Part shown: positions 1-8,823 of the stretch, in pieces
Layout: every line of letters begins with the position of its first letter
Numbering within the stretch: position 1 is the stretch's first letter
Source of the DNA: Desemzia sp045528445
Lineage (GTDB): Bacteria > Bacillota > Bacilli > Lactobacillales > Carnobacteriaceae
Assembly: GCF_045528445.1 (NCBI RefSeq)
Contig: NZ_JBGQQU010000002.1
Location: 91,699 to 155,698, forward strand
Direction: 5' to 3'
Length of the DNA: 64,000 bases
Position numbers and translations under genes: made by a program
Notes under the pieces: model-generated
Told to the model about the DNA's origin: nothing
Seen by the model: the letters and a program-made list of their open reading frames with translations, nothing else
Database searches by the model: none

Positions 1-142
1 CGAAATGGGCTTTGCAAAAAAAGTAGCCGATCGCGTATTGTTTATGGATGGGGGATACATTGTGGAGCAAGGAACACCAGAAGAAATGTTCAATTCTCCA
101 CAACATGAACGGACACAAGATTTTTTAGCTAAAGTGTTGTAG
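1..142 (+). CDS. Amino-acid ABC transporter ATP-binding protein, C-terminal fragment
   Basis: Partial gene cut by the window start; the last 46 codons are open in the frame beginning at base 2 and end at TAG 140-142. The visible text (EMGFAKKVADRVLFMDGGYI followed by VEQGTPEEMF and a final DFLAKVL) is the characteristic end of GlnQ/HisP-type polar amino-acid transporter ATPases, from the region just after the H-loop to the C-terminus. The family supplies ATP hydrolysis on the cytoplasmic face of an importer. Walker motifs lie outside the window, so substrate and exact member cannot be judged. A hairpin terminator follows at 165-204, closing this transcription unit. Confidence 0.85.
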   Translation, partial: EMGFAKKVADRVLFMDGGYIVEQGTPEEMFNSPQHERTQDFLAKVL

Positions 143-164
143 TACAGGCAGATGAAAAAAGTTT

Positions 165-204
165 AAAAACAGTATCAGTGGAGTGGTTCATTGGTACTGT
201 TTTT
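165..204 (+). terminator. Rho-independent terminator after the ABC ATPase gene
   Basis: A perfect 10-bp stem (AAAAACAGTA with TACTGTTTTT) encloses a 20-base loop; the 3' arm is itself T-rich. It lies 22 bases after the ABC gene stop codon. Confidence 0.75.
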
Positions 205-523
205 ATGTGTTCAATGTGAGAGTTCGCTGTGAAAGGAAGAAGAGGATCCTAGACCTTTTTAAGGCAAATGCATTTTTATCCCTTAGATGACTTAAAATCG
301 CAACAGAACTCGTCATTATCCAGGGATTCTCTCTTGTTTAAATGGACAAATGTCAAAAATAAAAGTACAATTAAGCGTGAATGTAGTAGAATCTTTCAAA
401 GTTGATGAAGATTCCACAATAGGATCCTGATTTTTTGAGAAAAAAAGTAAATAAGTTATCCGTTCAAGAAATCATCAATAAATAGAATTATTCTAGTCTC
501 AATCAATTGAGGAGGAAATAAGT
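205..523. other. Long gap before obgE, no supported gene
   Basis: About 320 bases between the terminator and obgE. A 7-bp hairpin (GAATCTT/AAGATTC, about 389-414) is visible, and the motif AGGATCCT/AGGATCCTG occurs twice (about 243 and 421). A 45-codon frame (268-405) starting at an ATG has only a weak AAGG site and unremarkable composition, so I do not call it. The obgE ribosome-binding site GGAGG is at 511-515. No clear T-box, riboswitch or tRNA is visible. Confidence 0.4.
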
Positions 524-1849
524 ATGTCAATGTTTTTAGATCAAGTAAAAATTAATGTTAAGGCCGGTAACGGCGGTAATGGAATGGTCTCTTTTCGTCG
601 TGAAAAGTATGTTCCTGATGGCGGTCCATCTGGAGGTGACGGTGGTCAAGGAGGAAACATCGTTTTTGTAGTTGATGAAGGCTTAAGAACGTTATTGGAT
701 TTCCGTTTTAACCGTCATTTCAAAGCTTCACATGGAGAAAATGGGATGACTAAAGGAATGCATGGTAGAGGAGCAAAAGATTTAATCGTTAAAGTTCCAC
801 CAGGTACAGTAGTGAAAAACGCTGGAACTGGAGTAGTTTTAGGTGATTTGATTGAAGATGGCCAAACATTAATAGTCGCAAAAGGTGGTCGTGGTGGACG
901 AGGAAATATCCGTTTTGCAACACCGAGAAATCCAGCTCCCGAAATTGCTGAAAATGGAGAACCTGGTCAAGAATTTGAAATCGAAATGGAATTAAAGGTA
1001 TTGGCTGACGTTGGGCTAGTTGGATTTCCTTCTGTAGGAAAATCAACCTTGCTGTCAGTGGTTTCTTCTGCAAGACCTAAAATCGGAGCGTACCACTTTA
1101 CAACTTTGGTACCGAATTTAGGAATGGTCCGTATTGACGATGGCCGTAGCTTTGTAATGGCTGATATGCCAGGATTGATTGAAGGAGCTTCACAAGGTGT
1201 AGGTCTGGGAATCCAATTCTTGCGTCATATCGAACGTACGCGTGTATTGCTGCATATCATTGACATGAGCGGCAGCGAAGGACGCGATCCATTTGACGAT
1301 TTCCAAGTTATCAATAATGAACTGGAGTCGTATAACTTACGTTTATTAGAACGTCCGCAAATCATTGTTGCGAATAAAATGGATATGCCTGATGCTGAAG
1401 AGAATTTAAAAATATTTAAGAAAAAAATTCAAGAACTGAAAGAAAATGAATTTGATGACGATATCGCTATTTTCCCAATTTCTTCTGTGACTCATAAAGG
1501 GATCAGTGCCTTGCTGAGTAAAACAGCTGATTTATTGGAAAATACGCAACCGTTCCCTGTGTATGATGAAGTTGATGCGGATGATGAAGAAACAATTCTA
1601 TACAAATACACACCAGAAGAAAAACCATATACGCTTGAAAGAGAACCGGATGCAACATGGACACTTGGAGGAGATAAATTGATCAAACTCTTCCAAATGA
1701 CCAACTTTGATCATGATGAATCATCCTTGCGTTTCGCTCGTCAATTAAGATCTATGGGAGTAGACGCTGAATTGAGACAACGTGGTGCTAAAAATGGGGA
1801 TATTGTTCGTATGAAAGATCAAGAATTTGAATTTGAATACATGGATTAA
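524..1849 (+). CDS. obgE: Obg-family ribosome-assembly GTPase
   Basis: Essential GTPase of late 50S subunit maturation, also tied to stress and ppGpp signalling. The 441-residue protein has the usual three parts: a glycine-rich Obg fold (about 1-160, many GG pairs), a G domain with P-loop GFPSVGKS (about 167-174), switch II DMPGLIEG (about 214) and NKMD (about 284), and a C-terminal OCT domain (about 355-430). The length matches the long Firmicutes form. ATG at 524 sits 8 bases after GGAGG; the in-frame ATG at 530 (MFLDQVK) is the more usual family start but is badly spaced. rnz follows after 57 bases without an obvious terminator, so the two are probably co-transcribed. Confidence 0.98.
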   Translation: MSMFLDQVKINVKAGNGGNGMVSFRREKYVPDGGPSGGDGGQGGNIVFVVDEGLRTLLDFRFNRHFKASHGENGMTKGMHGRGAKDLIVKVPPGTVVKNAGTGVVLGDLIEDGQTLIVAKGGRGGRGNIRFATPRNPAPEIAENGEPGQEFEIEMELKVLADVGLVGFPSVGKSTLLSVVSSARPKIGAYHFTTLVPNLGMVRIDDGRSFVMADMPGLIEGASQGVGLGIQFLRHIERTRVLLHIIDMSGSEGRDPFDDFQVINNELESYNLRLLERPQIIVANKMDMPDAEENLKIFKKKIQELKENEFDDDIAIFPISSVTHKGISALLSKTADLLENTQPFPVYDEVDADDEETILYKYTPEEKPYTLEREPDATWTLGGDKLIKLFQMTNFDHDESSLRFARQLRSMGVDAELRQRGAKNGDIVRMKDQEFEFEYMD

Positions 1850-1906
1850 ACAGCCCTGTTAGAATAAAGTAGAGATATACAGTTTAAGAAGATTAGGATG
1901 AAGGAA

Positions 1907-2851
1907 ATGGAATTATTATTTTTGGGAACAGGTTCTGGCGTACCTTCAAAACAAAGAAACGTATCCAGTATTGCTTTGAAGCTGTTGGATGAAATAAACT
2001 CTGTCTGGTTGTTTGATTGTGGAGAGGGAACGCAGCAACAAATATTGCATACCACCTTAAAGCCGAGAAAAGTGGATAAAATTTTTATTACGCATCTGCA
2101 TGGCGATCATATCTATGGACTGCCAGGTTTTCTAGCTAGTCGTGCTTTTCAGGGTGGAGATGGTCTAATTACTATTTACGGACCTGTAGGGATCGAGCAG
2201 TTTGTTAGGACGTCGTTAAAAATCAGTGGAACGTATTTAAAATATCCATTGAAATTTCAAGAAATCAAAAAAGAAGGCATTGTTTTTCAAGATAAATACT
2301 TTACCGTCAGTTGTCTGGAATTGAAGCATGGGATTCAATCGTTTGGATATCGAATAGAAGAAGCCAGTCATCAAGGAACGCTTCAGGCAGATAAAGTGAA
2401 AGAAGCAGGTATTCCGTTTGGGCCATTATTTGGCAAGTTGAAAAACGGCGAAACGATCACATTGGAAGATGGCCGGGTATTCAATGGAAAAGATTTTATT
2501 GGAGCGCCGCATCAAGGTCGAGTGGTGACTATTTTAGGGGATACTAAAAAAACAGATAACAGCAGATTGTTGGCAGAAAACGCGGATGTATTAGTGCATG
2601 AGAGTACATTTGATCATGCGAATCGCAAGCTTGCTAAAGAGTACAATCATTCTACAAATGTAGAAGCAGCTGAAACAGCTAAAGCTGCTAACGTGAAACA
2701 ACTGATACTCACACATATCAGTGCTCGATTTTTATCCAAAGATGTTCATGCACTTGAAAAAGAAGCACAGAAAATTTTCAAAGAAACCACAGTAGTAAAA
2801 GACTTTAGTGAAGTAGATATTCCGCTTCAAAAAGATGGAGAATATTTATAG
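1907..2851 (+). CDS. rnz: Ribonuclease Z (tRNA 3' processing endonuclease)
   Basis: Metallo-beta-lactamase-fold endonuclease that removes the 3' trailer of tRNA precursors lacking encoded CCA. The two-zinc signature HLHGDH is at about residues 63-68, the N-terminus MELLFLGTGSGVPSKQRN is the classic RNase Z opening, and the insertion around GKLKNGETITLEDGR to FIGAP corresponds to the tRNA-binding exosite arm region. The length of 314 residues is normal for the bacterial short form. I chose ATG 1907, which begins at the conserved MELLF and has AGGA 8 bases upstream; an in-frame ATG at 1898 would add three residues but has no usable site. It lies between obgE and an SDR gene whose ribosome-binding site overlaps the end of rnz. 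Confidence 0.96.
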   Translation: MELLFLGTGSGVPSKQRNVSSIALKLLDEINSVWLFDCGEGTQQQILHTTLKPRKVDKIFITHLHGDHIYGLPGFLASRAFQGGDGLITIYGPVGIEQFVRTSLKISGTYLKYPLKFQEIKKEGIVFQDKYFTVSCLELKHGIQSFGYRIEEASHQGTLQADKVKEAGIPFGPLFGKLKNGETITLEDGRVFNGKDFIGAPHQGRVVTILGDTKKTDNSRLLAENADVLVHESTFDHANRKLAKEYNHSTNVEAAETAKAANVKQLILTHISARFLSKDVHALEKEAQKIFKETTVVKDFSEVDIPLQKDGEYL

Positions 2852-2864
2852 AGGAGGTAGCTTT

Positions 2865-3665
2865 GTGAAATCTGATAACCATTTGCAAGATAAAGTCGTT
2901 TTTATTACCGGGGCATCTTCTGGTCTCGGAGAACAAATAGCTTACGAAGCCGCTCTAGAAGGAGCCATCGTTGTAGTTGCAGCTAGGAGTTTAGATAAAT
3001 TGCAGACTGTAAGAGATACCTGTGAAAAAATCTCAGGTAAAAAAGCCTACTTGTTTTCGATGGACATTTCAAAACCTGAGGAAATTGAAGCTGTCTTTCA
3101 GGAGATCACTGCAACAATAGGTCCTATTGATGTATTAATCAACAATGCAGGTTTTGGACACTTTGAAAGTGTATTGACGGCAGATATGGCAATTGCAGAG
3201 GATATGTTCCGAGTGAACGTGCTGGGATTGATGTACACCTCTCAAATGGCTGCGATTCATATGGCTGAACGAGAAAGTGGTCATATCATCACTATAGCCT
3301 CTATGGCAGGGAAAATGGCAACTCCTAAATCGACCATTTATTCTGCAACTAAATTTGCGGTTATTGGGTACACAAACGCTTTGCGTCTAGAACTGAAACC
3401 ATTATCTATTCAAGTTTCAACGGTTAATTTAGGTCCTGTGAATACAACCTTCTTTGATAAAGCAGATAAAAATGGAGACTATTTAGCTAAGGTTGACAAA
3501 TATGTACTGGATCCTAAGGAAGTGGCTCACAAAATCGTCCGTTTGATCGGTACGAACAAACGAGAATTGAATTTGCCGAAATCGATGGAAGTTGCCAGCA
3601 GATTCTATACGTTATTCCCTAAAATGGGGGATTACTTAGCAAGTACTCTATTCAATCAAAAATAA
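2865..3665 (+). CDS. SDR-family NAD(P)-dependent oxidoreductase
   Basis: Short-chain dehydrogenase/reductase; the substrate is unknown. Rossmann motif TGASSGLG (about 15-22), structural NNAG (about 93) and catalytic YSATK (Tyr about 159, Lys about 163) are all present, so it should be active; at 266 residues it is a classical SDR. The arginine-containing AARS after beta-2 suggests an NADP preference (inference). The GTG start at 2865 is preferred because GAGGAGG (2851-2857) lies 7 bases upstream; an upstream ATG at 2835 inside rnz lacks a site. Genes of this YqjQ-like type commonly follow rnz in Firmicutes, so the operon placement is expected, but no physiological role can be assigned. Confidence 0.9.
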   Translation: MKSDNHLQDKVVFITGASSGLGEQIAYEAALEGAIVVVAARSLDKLQTVRDTCEKISGKKAYLFSMDISKPEEIEAVFQEITATIGPIDVLINNAGFGHFESVLTADMAIAEDMFRVNVLGLMYTSQMAAIHMAERESGHIITIASMAGKMATPKSTIYSATKFAVIGYTNALRLELKPLSIQVSTVNLGPVNTTFFDKADKNGDYLAKVDKYVLDPKEVAHKIVRLIGTNKRELNLPKSMEVASRFYTLFPKMGDYLASTLFNQK

Positions 3666-3712
3666 ATTTCATATAAAAAGCTGAAACGACTAAACAAAGC
3701 GAGGTTGAAAAA

Positions 3713-4075
3713 ATGAGAAGACAATGGACGACTATTATTGCATTGGTATTAGTGATATTGATTGCAGCGTTTGCGGTTATGAATACTGAGGCAGTCCCTG
3801 TGAATTTTGCTTTTACAGTTGCTTCATGGCCTTTAATCATGGTTATCTTAGTCTCCTTGCTTATAGGAGCTTTAGTAGCCGTATTGATTTCGACCGGGCC
3901 TTTGCTGAAAGAGCGGAAAGAAGTCAAACAACTGAAAAAAGAAATAGAAAATTCCAAAGCACAGCAAGAACAAGAAATTGCACATATTCAAAAAGCTCAT
4001 GAGACTGAATTAAGCGACAAAAACAGCTTAATTCAACAACTCCAAGCTCAATTGAATCAATCAGAAACCAAATAA
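3713..4075 (+). CDS. LapA/DUF1049-like membrane protein
   Basis: A 120-residue protein with two N-terminal membrane segments (about 8-26 and 39-61), separated by the short motif NTEAVPVNF that is typical of the LapA (DUF1049) domain, then a charged, glutamine-rich coiled coil (about 65-118) predicted to be cytoplasmic. In Gram-negatives LapA acts in LPS control; Firmicutes homologues have no LPS to serve and their role is unknown. It follows the SDR gene by 47 bases and is closed by a hairpin terminator at 4087-4138, so it is probably the last gene of the obgE-rnz unit. Confidence 0.85.
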   Translation: MRRQWTTIIALVLVILIAAFAVMNTEAVPVNFAFTVASWPLIMVILVSLLIGALVAVLISTGPLLKERKEVKQLKKEIENSKAQQEQEIAHIQKAHETELSDKNSLIQQLQAQLNQSETK

Positions 4076-4086
4076 CGGTCTAATTT

Positions 4087-4138
4087 AAACTGCCTTAATA
4101 TCTCTTCCACAACTGAAAAGACATTGAGGTAGTTTTTT
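4087..4138 (+). terminator. Terminator after the LapA-like gene
   Basis: AAACTGCCT pairs with AGGTAGTTT (one G-T pair) across a loop of roughly 30 bases, followed by a T run. Confidence 0.6.
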
Positions 4139-4169
4139 ATACCGTTTTCATCTAGTTCTTGTAACTATG

Positions 4170-4198
4170 TTGTCTAGTAGCTTTGTGTGTGTTAAAAT
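4170..4198 (+). promoter_or_regulatory. Sigma-A type promoter for DUF1836-degV
   Basis: TTGTCT (4170-4175), 17-base spacer, TAAAAT (4193-4198), 29 bases before the ATG of the DUF1836 gene. It separates this pair from the obgE unit. Confidence 0.6.
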
Positions 4199-4227
4199 AA
4201 ATTATCTTTTAAAAAGGATATGAAAAC

Positions 4228-4788
4228 ATGACGTATAATGAAGAGTTATTGAAATGGAAAGTGGATGTTGAAGAGTACCATTTGCCAAGATGGGATGATT
4301 TACCAGATATCGACTTATATATGGATCAAGTCATTACATTGATTGAAAATTATTTAGTTATTTTCAATCCGACCCATGATAAAAAAATCATTACTTCCTC
4401 TATGGTAAATAATTATGTGAAATTGAAACTTATTCCAAAACCGGTCAAAAAAAGGTACACTAAGAAACACTTGGCCTATTTAATTGCTATCTCTATTCTT
4501 AAGCAAGTGATTACGATTCCAGAAGTCAGAGACGGGATCGTCTACCAAGCTTCAGTAAACGGTATAAGAGAGGCTTATAATTTATTTTGTTCTGAACAAG
4601 AATATGCATTGAAGGCAGTTGCTTCAAGAATCGGAAATACCAGTAACGTTCCTTTAATGAAAGAGGATTGTACAGAAGAAAATATTTTAGTTCGTAATGC
4701 TACATTAGCAGTAGCGACTAAAATAGCGACTGAAAAATTAGTGGCTTCGCTTATAGTGACAGAAAATCAAGAAACTAAAAGTAATTAA
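4228..4788 (+). CDS. DUF1836 domain protein
   Basis: Uncharacterised 186-residue protein. The text LPRWDDLPDIDLYMDQVITL then NYVKLKLIPKPVKKRYTKKH is typical of DUF1836, whose central part resembles a MerR-like winged helix (a helix ending NNYVKLKLIPKP followed by a basic wing). That suggests DNA binding, which is an inference only; no ligand domain is evident. AAGGA about 11 bases upstream supports the ATG. It is followed after 22 bases by degV, an association I recall as common in Lactobacillales, so it may regulate or simply accompany fatty-acid uptake genes. Confidence 0.85.
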   Translation: MTYNEELLKWKVDVEEYHLPRWDDLPDIDLYMDQVITLIENYLVIFNPTHDKKIITSSMVNNYVKLKLIPKPVKKRYTKKHLAYLIAISILKQVITIPEVRDGIVYQASVNGIREAYNLFCSEQEYALKAVASRIGNTSNVPLMKEDCTEENILVRNATLAVATKIATEKLVASLIVTENQETKSN

Positions 4789-4810
4789 TTAAATGGAGGA
4801 CGATTAGAAA

Positions 4811-5677
4811 ATGAATAAAGAAAAGATTGCTTTTCTAGTTGATTCAGGATCAGATGTTCCACAGGACATTTTAGAAAAGGGCAATATGAAAGTGATTCCT
4901 TTGAAAATCATTTACAAAGATGGGGAATACACCGATAAAGTAGACATTCAAGCAGAAGAAATCTATGACCGTTTGAAAGAAGAAGTTCCTAAAACCTCTT
5001 TGCCTGACGGAGAAGCTATCAAAAAAATGATGATGGAAATCAAAGCAGAAGGCTACACTAAAGTTATTGCCATCACCATTTCAAGCGGCTTGAGCGGTAC
5101 CAATAATATGGTGCGTTTAATGGCAGAAGAAATAGAAGGCTTAGACGTTTTTGTGTTGGATACCAAGAATATTGGAATCGGCAGCGGGCTACATGCAGAG
5201 CGAGCGTTATCGTATGTAGAAGCTGGTCTCGAATGGGAAATCATTAAACAAAAACTTCAAAATGGAATAGAAGATATTAAAGTACATTTCTATGTGGACA
5301 CTTTAGAATATCTTCAAAAAGGCGGCAGAATTGGACTTGTTTCCTCACTTGTCGGAAACTTGTTAAACTTGAAGCCGGTTATTTCATGTAATGAGGATGG
5401 AATTTATTACACCGTTGCTAAAGCTCGCGGAAGTAAAAAAGGAATCCAAAAACTGATCGATACTACGATTGAATTTGCACAGCAAGCGGTTAAGTACGAT
5501 GTGGCAGTATGTTATGCAGGTAGAGAAACTAAAGAATTGGCGGACACGATTGCTGGAAAATTGAAAAATGCTTTACCGAATATCCGTACAAATTATTTTG
5601 ATTCGCTCAGCCCAGCCTTAGGGGTACATACTGGACCTGGTTTGATCGGGATCGCTGTCAGCCGATTGGAAAAATAA
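4811..5677 (+). CDS. DegV family fatty-acid-binding protein
   Basis: DegV/FakB-type EDD-fold protein of 288 residues. The family binds a fatty acid deep between two lobes and presents it to the kinase FakA, feeding exogenous fatty acids into phospholipid synthesis. Visible hallmarks are the opening FLVDSGSDVP, the TSLPDG segment (about 58), the ISSGLSGT loop (about 94-101) and the YLQKGGRIG motif (about 162-170) near the ligand. GGAGG (4796-4800) precedes the ATG. It sits in an operon with the DUF1836 gene and ends at a strong terminator. A second, divergent DegV is encoded at 39950-40786, so the two probably prefer different acyl chains (inference). Confidence 0.93.
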   Translation: MNKEKIAFLVDSGSDVPQDILEKGNMKVIPLKIIYKDGEYTDKVDIQAEEIYDRLKEEVPKTSLPDGEAIKKMMMEIKAEGYTKVIAITISSGLSGTNNMVRLMAEEIEGLDVFVLDTKNIGIGSGLHAERALSYVEAGLEWEIIKQKLQNGIEDIKVHFYVDTLEYLQKGGRIGLVSSLVGNLLNLKPVISCNEDGIYYTVAKARGSKKGIQKLIDTTIEFAQQAVKYDVAVCYAGRETKELADTIAGKLKNALPNIRTNYFDSLSPALGVHTGPGLIGIAVSRLEK

Positions 5678-5686
5678 AAAAGTTGC

Positions 5687-5728
5687 ACTTCAACAGCAAG
5701 AGTTTCTCTCTTATTGTTGAAGTTTTTT
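5687..5728 (+). terminator. Terminator after degV
   Basis: ACTTCAACA/TGTTGAAGT stem extended by CAAGAG/CTCTTA pairing, followed by a run of six T. It overlaps the upstream part of the long open frame of recJ, supporting a later recJ start. Confidence 0.8.
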
Positions 5729-5781
5729 GTTTTTAGAGAGGATGTTTTGCTGTCCATTATCTACCATTTATACGGCTTATT

Positions 5782-5790
5782 TGATATACT
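5782..5790 (+). promoter_or_regulatory. Extended -10 promoter for recJ
   Basis: TGATATACT is a TGn extended -10 box 23 bases before the GTG start; no good -35 is seen at 17 bases. It places the transcript start near 5797 and rules out the upstream in-frame start codons. Confidence 0.55.
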
Positions 5791-5812
5791 AGTTAGGTTG
5801 GGAGTGAAGACT

Positions 5813-8146
5813 GTGATTAATGCTCGTATGAAATGGAAACAAGCAGAAAAAACTGAAAATCATCAATTGATCCAAGAATTATCCAGAGAACTTTCTTACT
5901 CACCGTTATTTATTTCTTTGTGTTTACACAGGGGATTAGATACAAAAGAAAAGATCCAATCTTTTCTTCATCCAAGTGAAAAGCGGATTTACGACCCTTT
6001 TTTGATGCATGATATGGAACGTGCTACAGAAAGAATCATGGCAGCGGTAGAAACTGGCGATAAAATTATCATTTACGGGGACTATGATGCGGATGGAGTG
6101 ACTAGTACATCGGTGTTGCTTGAAACACTGGAAATGATTGGCGCCAATGTAGATTTTTATATCCCCAATCGTTTTATAGACGGATATGGACCTAACAGTA
6201 AAGCTTTTGAAAAATTGATCAATGAAGGGTGCCAGTTGATCGTTACTTGCGATAACGGGGTGTCTGGGCATGAGGCGATTAAACGAGCTAAGGAATTAGG
6301 TGTTGATGTAGTCGTAACCGATCATCATGAGCTTCCTGAAGAACTGCCGGATGCTTATGCAATTGTACACCCACGTCATCCAGCTGGACAGTACCCTTTT
6401 GGAGATTTAGCAGGTGTAGGGGTGGCTTTTAAAGTTGCTACTGCTCTGCTTGGGGAAATGCCCGTTGAATTGCTGGATTTAGTAGCTTTGGGGACGATTG
6501 CCGATTTAGTCTCATTGAGAGATGAAAATCGGGTTTTGGTGACTCAAGGAATAGCATTATTGAAGCAAACGCAACGGTTAGGGTTAGTAGCCTTATATGA
6601 AGTAGCCGGCGTTAAAAAAAACGAAATAGATGAGGAATCAGTCGGTTTTATTATTGGGCCGAGATTGAATGCTCCAGGCAGACTAGGAGACGCTTCGCCT
6701 GCAGTACGTTTGTTAACTACATTTGATGAAAATGAAGCACAATCTATTGCGCAGATTATCCAAGGGAAGAACGAAGAAAGACAACAGTACGTAAAAAAAA
6801 TAACCGACGAAGCATTCGATATGCTTGAACAAACAGATACTTCACCAGATGTTTATGTGTTAGCTAAAGAAGGCTGGCATGAAGGAGTCCTTGGGATCGT
6901 TGCCAGTAAAATAGTTGGAAAGACAGGCAAACCAGCGATCATCCTGAACATTGACCGTGAAAACGGAACGGCAAAGGGATCAGGCAGAAGTGTTCAAGCA
7001 TTTCACTTGTATGAAGCTTTGGGTAAAATCCGCCCTTTAACAGTAGCTTTTGGGGGACACCATATGGCAGCCGGATTAACGGTGCCAAGTGAAAATATTG
7101 AACAGATTCGTTCCAAATTAAATGACTATGCTGCTGTACAACAACTGTCAGGTCAAATGGGAGAAGAAATCCATATCGACAAAGTAGTAACCGAAGAAGA
7201 CTTAACGCTCGAAACGGTTGAAGAGCTGAAAAAATTAGCTCCTTTCGGTACAGATAATCCTAAACCGACCTTTCAATTGGATAATGTGCTCGTGCAAACG
7301 GTCCGTAAAATAGGGGCGGACGGAACACACTTGAAAATGTCTGTTCAGCTTGATCAAACGAGTCTTGACACTATTGGTTTTGATTTTGGAGAAGTGGCAG
7401 ATCGAATATCAGGAAACACTCGTCTGTCAACAGTCGGCAAATTGGAAATCAATGAGTGGAATGGTTCTAGAAAATTACAGTTGCGGATTGAAGATATAGC
7501 TGTTAAAGGTATCCAATGCTTTGATTATCGAAGCACACAAATTCCAGAATCATTATGGAATAAGCAAAACGCTGATTTCGTATTCTTTGATTCTGCGAAC
7601 TATGAACAGTACCAAGAAAAGATGCCCGCTTCAAGCAAAGCTTACTTGATCCAGACACGAAAAGATGCTAAGCAATTTTTGATGCAGCATTCATTATTGG
7701 TATTGGTGGATTGTCCACCTTCATTGACCATTCTTTCTTTATTGATAGAACACAATAAACCGGAAAATGTTTTGTATTCTTTTCACAGTACAACGAATGA
7801 TTATTTAGAAGGTATGCCAAATCGGCAACATTTTGCGAATGCATACAAGTTCATTTTGTCTCATCAGAATATTGATGTGAAAAATCAGCTGGGTATTTTA
7901 GCAAAAACACTGAATATGAAAGAAAATCGAGTAATATTCATTCTGCAGGTGTTTTTTGAGGTTGGATTTGTTAAAATAGAATCCGGACTTCTTAATCGAG
8001 TGGAAACAAATGAGAAAAAAGATTTAACACAATCTATTACGTACCAGAAAAAAGTACAACGTATCGAGGCGGAAGAAAGATTAGTCTATAGTCATGCTTG
8101 GGAAGTTGAGCAATGGCTAATGAATCAAATAACCATCAGCGAATAA
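5813..8146 (+). CDS. recJ: Single-stranded-DNA-specific exonuclease RecJ
   Basis: 5'-3' ssDNA exonuclease of recombination, mismatch and base-excision repair. At 777 residues it is the long Firmicutes form: DHH phosphoesterase core with GDYDADG (about 89-95) and DHH (170-172), DHHA1 domain with GGHHMAAG (about 414-421), an OB-like domain, and a Firmicutes-specific C-terminal region (about 560-777) lacking clear motifs. The open frame reaches back to 5714, but that part overlaps the degV terminator and lies upstream of the promoter. GTG 5813, with GGAG 8 bases upstream, is therefore chosen. apt follows 35 bases later, with its own Shine-Dalgarno in the gap. Confidence 0.96.
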   Translation: MINARMKWKQAEKTENHQLIQELSRELSYSPLFISLCLHRGLDTKEKIQSFLHPSEKRIYDPFLMHDMERATERIMAAVETGDKIIIYGDYDADGVTSTSVLLETLEMIGANVDFYIPNRFIDGYGPNSKAFEKLINEGCQLIVTCDNGVSGHEAIKRAKELGVDVVVTDHHELPEELPDAYAIVHPRHPAGQYPFGDLAGVGVAFKVATALLGEMPVELLDLVALGTIADLVSLRDENRVLVTQGIALLKQTQRLGLVALYEVAGVKKNEIDEESVGFIIGPRLNAPGRLGDASPAVRLLTTFDENEAQSIAQIIQGKNEERQQYVKKITDEAFDMLEQTDTSPDVYVLAKEGWHEGVLGIVASKIVGKTGKPAIILNIDRENGTAKGSGRSVQAFHLYEALGKIRPLTVAFGGHHMAAGLTVPSENIEQIRSKLNDYAAVQQLSGQMGEEIHIDKVVTEEDLTLETVEELKKLAPFGTDNPKPTFQLDNVLVQTVRKIGADGTHLKMSVQLDQTSLDTIGFDFGEVADRISGNTRLSTVGKLEINEWNGSRKLQLRIEDIAVKGIQCFDYRSTQIPESLWNKQNADFVFFDSANYEQYQEKMPASSKAYLIQTRKDAKQFLMQHSLLVLVDCPPSLTILSLLIEHNKPENVLYSFHSTTNDYLEGMPNRQHFANAYKFILSHQNIDVKNQLGILAKTLNMKENRVIFILQVFFEVGFVKIESGLLNRVETNEKKDLTQSITYQKKVQRIEAEERLVYSHAWEVEQWLMNQITISE

Positions 8147-8181
8147 AGAAGAATTTGACTGGTGAACGGAGGACAAAAAGA

Positions 8182-8694
8182 ATGGATTTAAAAAAATATA
8201 TTTCTGATGTAGAAAATTTTCCTGAAGAAGGGATTATTTTTAGAGATATTTCACCATTAATGGCAGATGGAGAGGCATACCGTTTTGCAACAAATGAAAT
8301 CGTAGCATATGCTAAAGATAAAGGTGTAGAAATGATCGTAGGTCCTGAAGCTCGCGGATTTATTGTCGGATGTCCAGTTGCCTATCAAATGGGAATCGGC
8401 TTTGCTCCAGCTCGTAAAAAAGGCAAATTGCCTCGTGAAACCGTAGAGGTTACTTATGGTTTGGAATACGGGAAAGATACGCTGCAATTGCATAAAGACA
8501 GCATCAAACCAGGGCAAAAAGTATTGGTGTGTGATGATTTATTAGCTACTGGCGGAACGATTGCTGCAACCATCGAATTGATTGAATCTTTAGGTGGAGT
8601 AGTTGTGGGAACAGCTTTTATTGTAGAGTTAAAAGATCTAAAAGGCCGCGAAAAAATCAAAGGCTATGATATCCTTGCTTTAGCAGAATATTGA
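8182..8694 (+). CDS. apt: Adenine phosphoribosyltransferase
   Basis: Purine salvage enzyme making AMP from adenine and PRPP. The 171-residue protein has the PRPP-binding motif VLVCDDLLATGGT (about 114-126), the EARGF motif and the flexible loop PRKKGKLP-like segment (ARKKGKLPRE). Start ATG 8182 (MDLKKYI) follows CGGAGGAC with good spacing; a longer reading frame from 8113 overlaps recJ and adds a non-homologous tail, so it is not used. The recJ-apt order is widespread in Firmicutes. In many of them relA follows apt; here rel is 50 kb away. Confidence 0.97.
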   Translation: MDLKKYISDVENFPEEGIIFRDISPLMADGEAYRFATNEIVAYAKDKGVEMIVGPEARGFIVGCPVAYQMGIGFAPARKKGKLPRETVEVTYGLEYGKDTLQLHKDSIKPGQKVLVCDDLLATGGTIAATIELIESLGGVVVGTAFIVELKDLKGREKIKGYDILALAEY

Positions 8695-8695
8695 T

Positions 8696-8742
8696 CAACA
8701 CATAAAGAACTATCTCCTGTTGAGATAGTTCTTTATGTGTTG
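8696..8742 (+). terminator. Strong terminator after apt
   Basis: A long, essentially perfect inverted repeat of about 21 bp (CAACACATAAAGAACTATCT pairs with its complement) with a 5-base loop, just after the apt stop; the T-rich 3' flank is short. It could work in both directions. Confidence 0.8.
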
Positions 8743-8823
8743 TTTAAGGAATATGGAAAGAATTTGTTGAAAGCGGACGGAAGAAAAAAAGTACTGTATA
8801 ACTAGTGCATATGAGGTGATTAG

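Noticed and set aside
5714..5812. 33-codon N-terminal extension of RecJ
   Set aside because: It overlaps the degV terminator and lies upstream of the recJ extended -10 box; GTG 5813 has the better Shine-Dalgarno and fits the family start.
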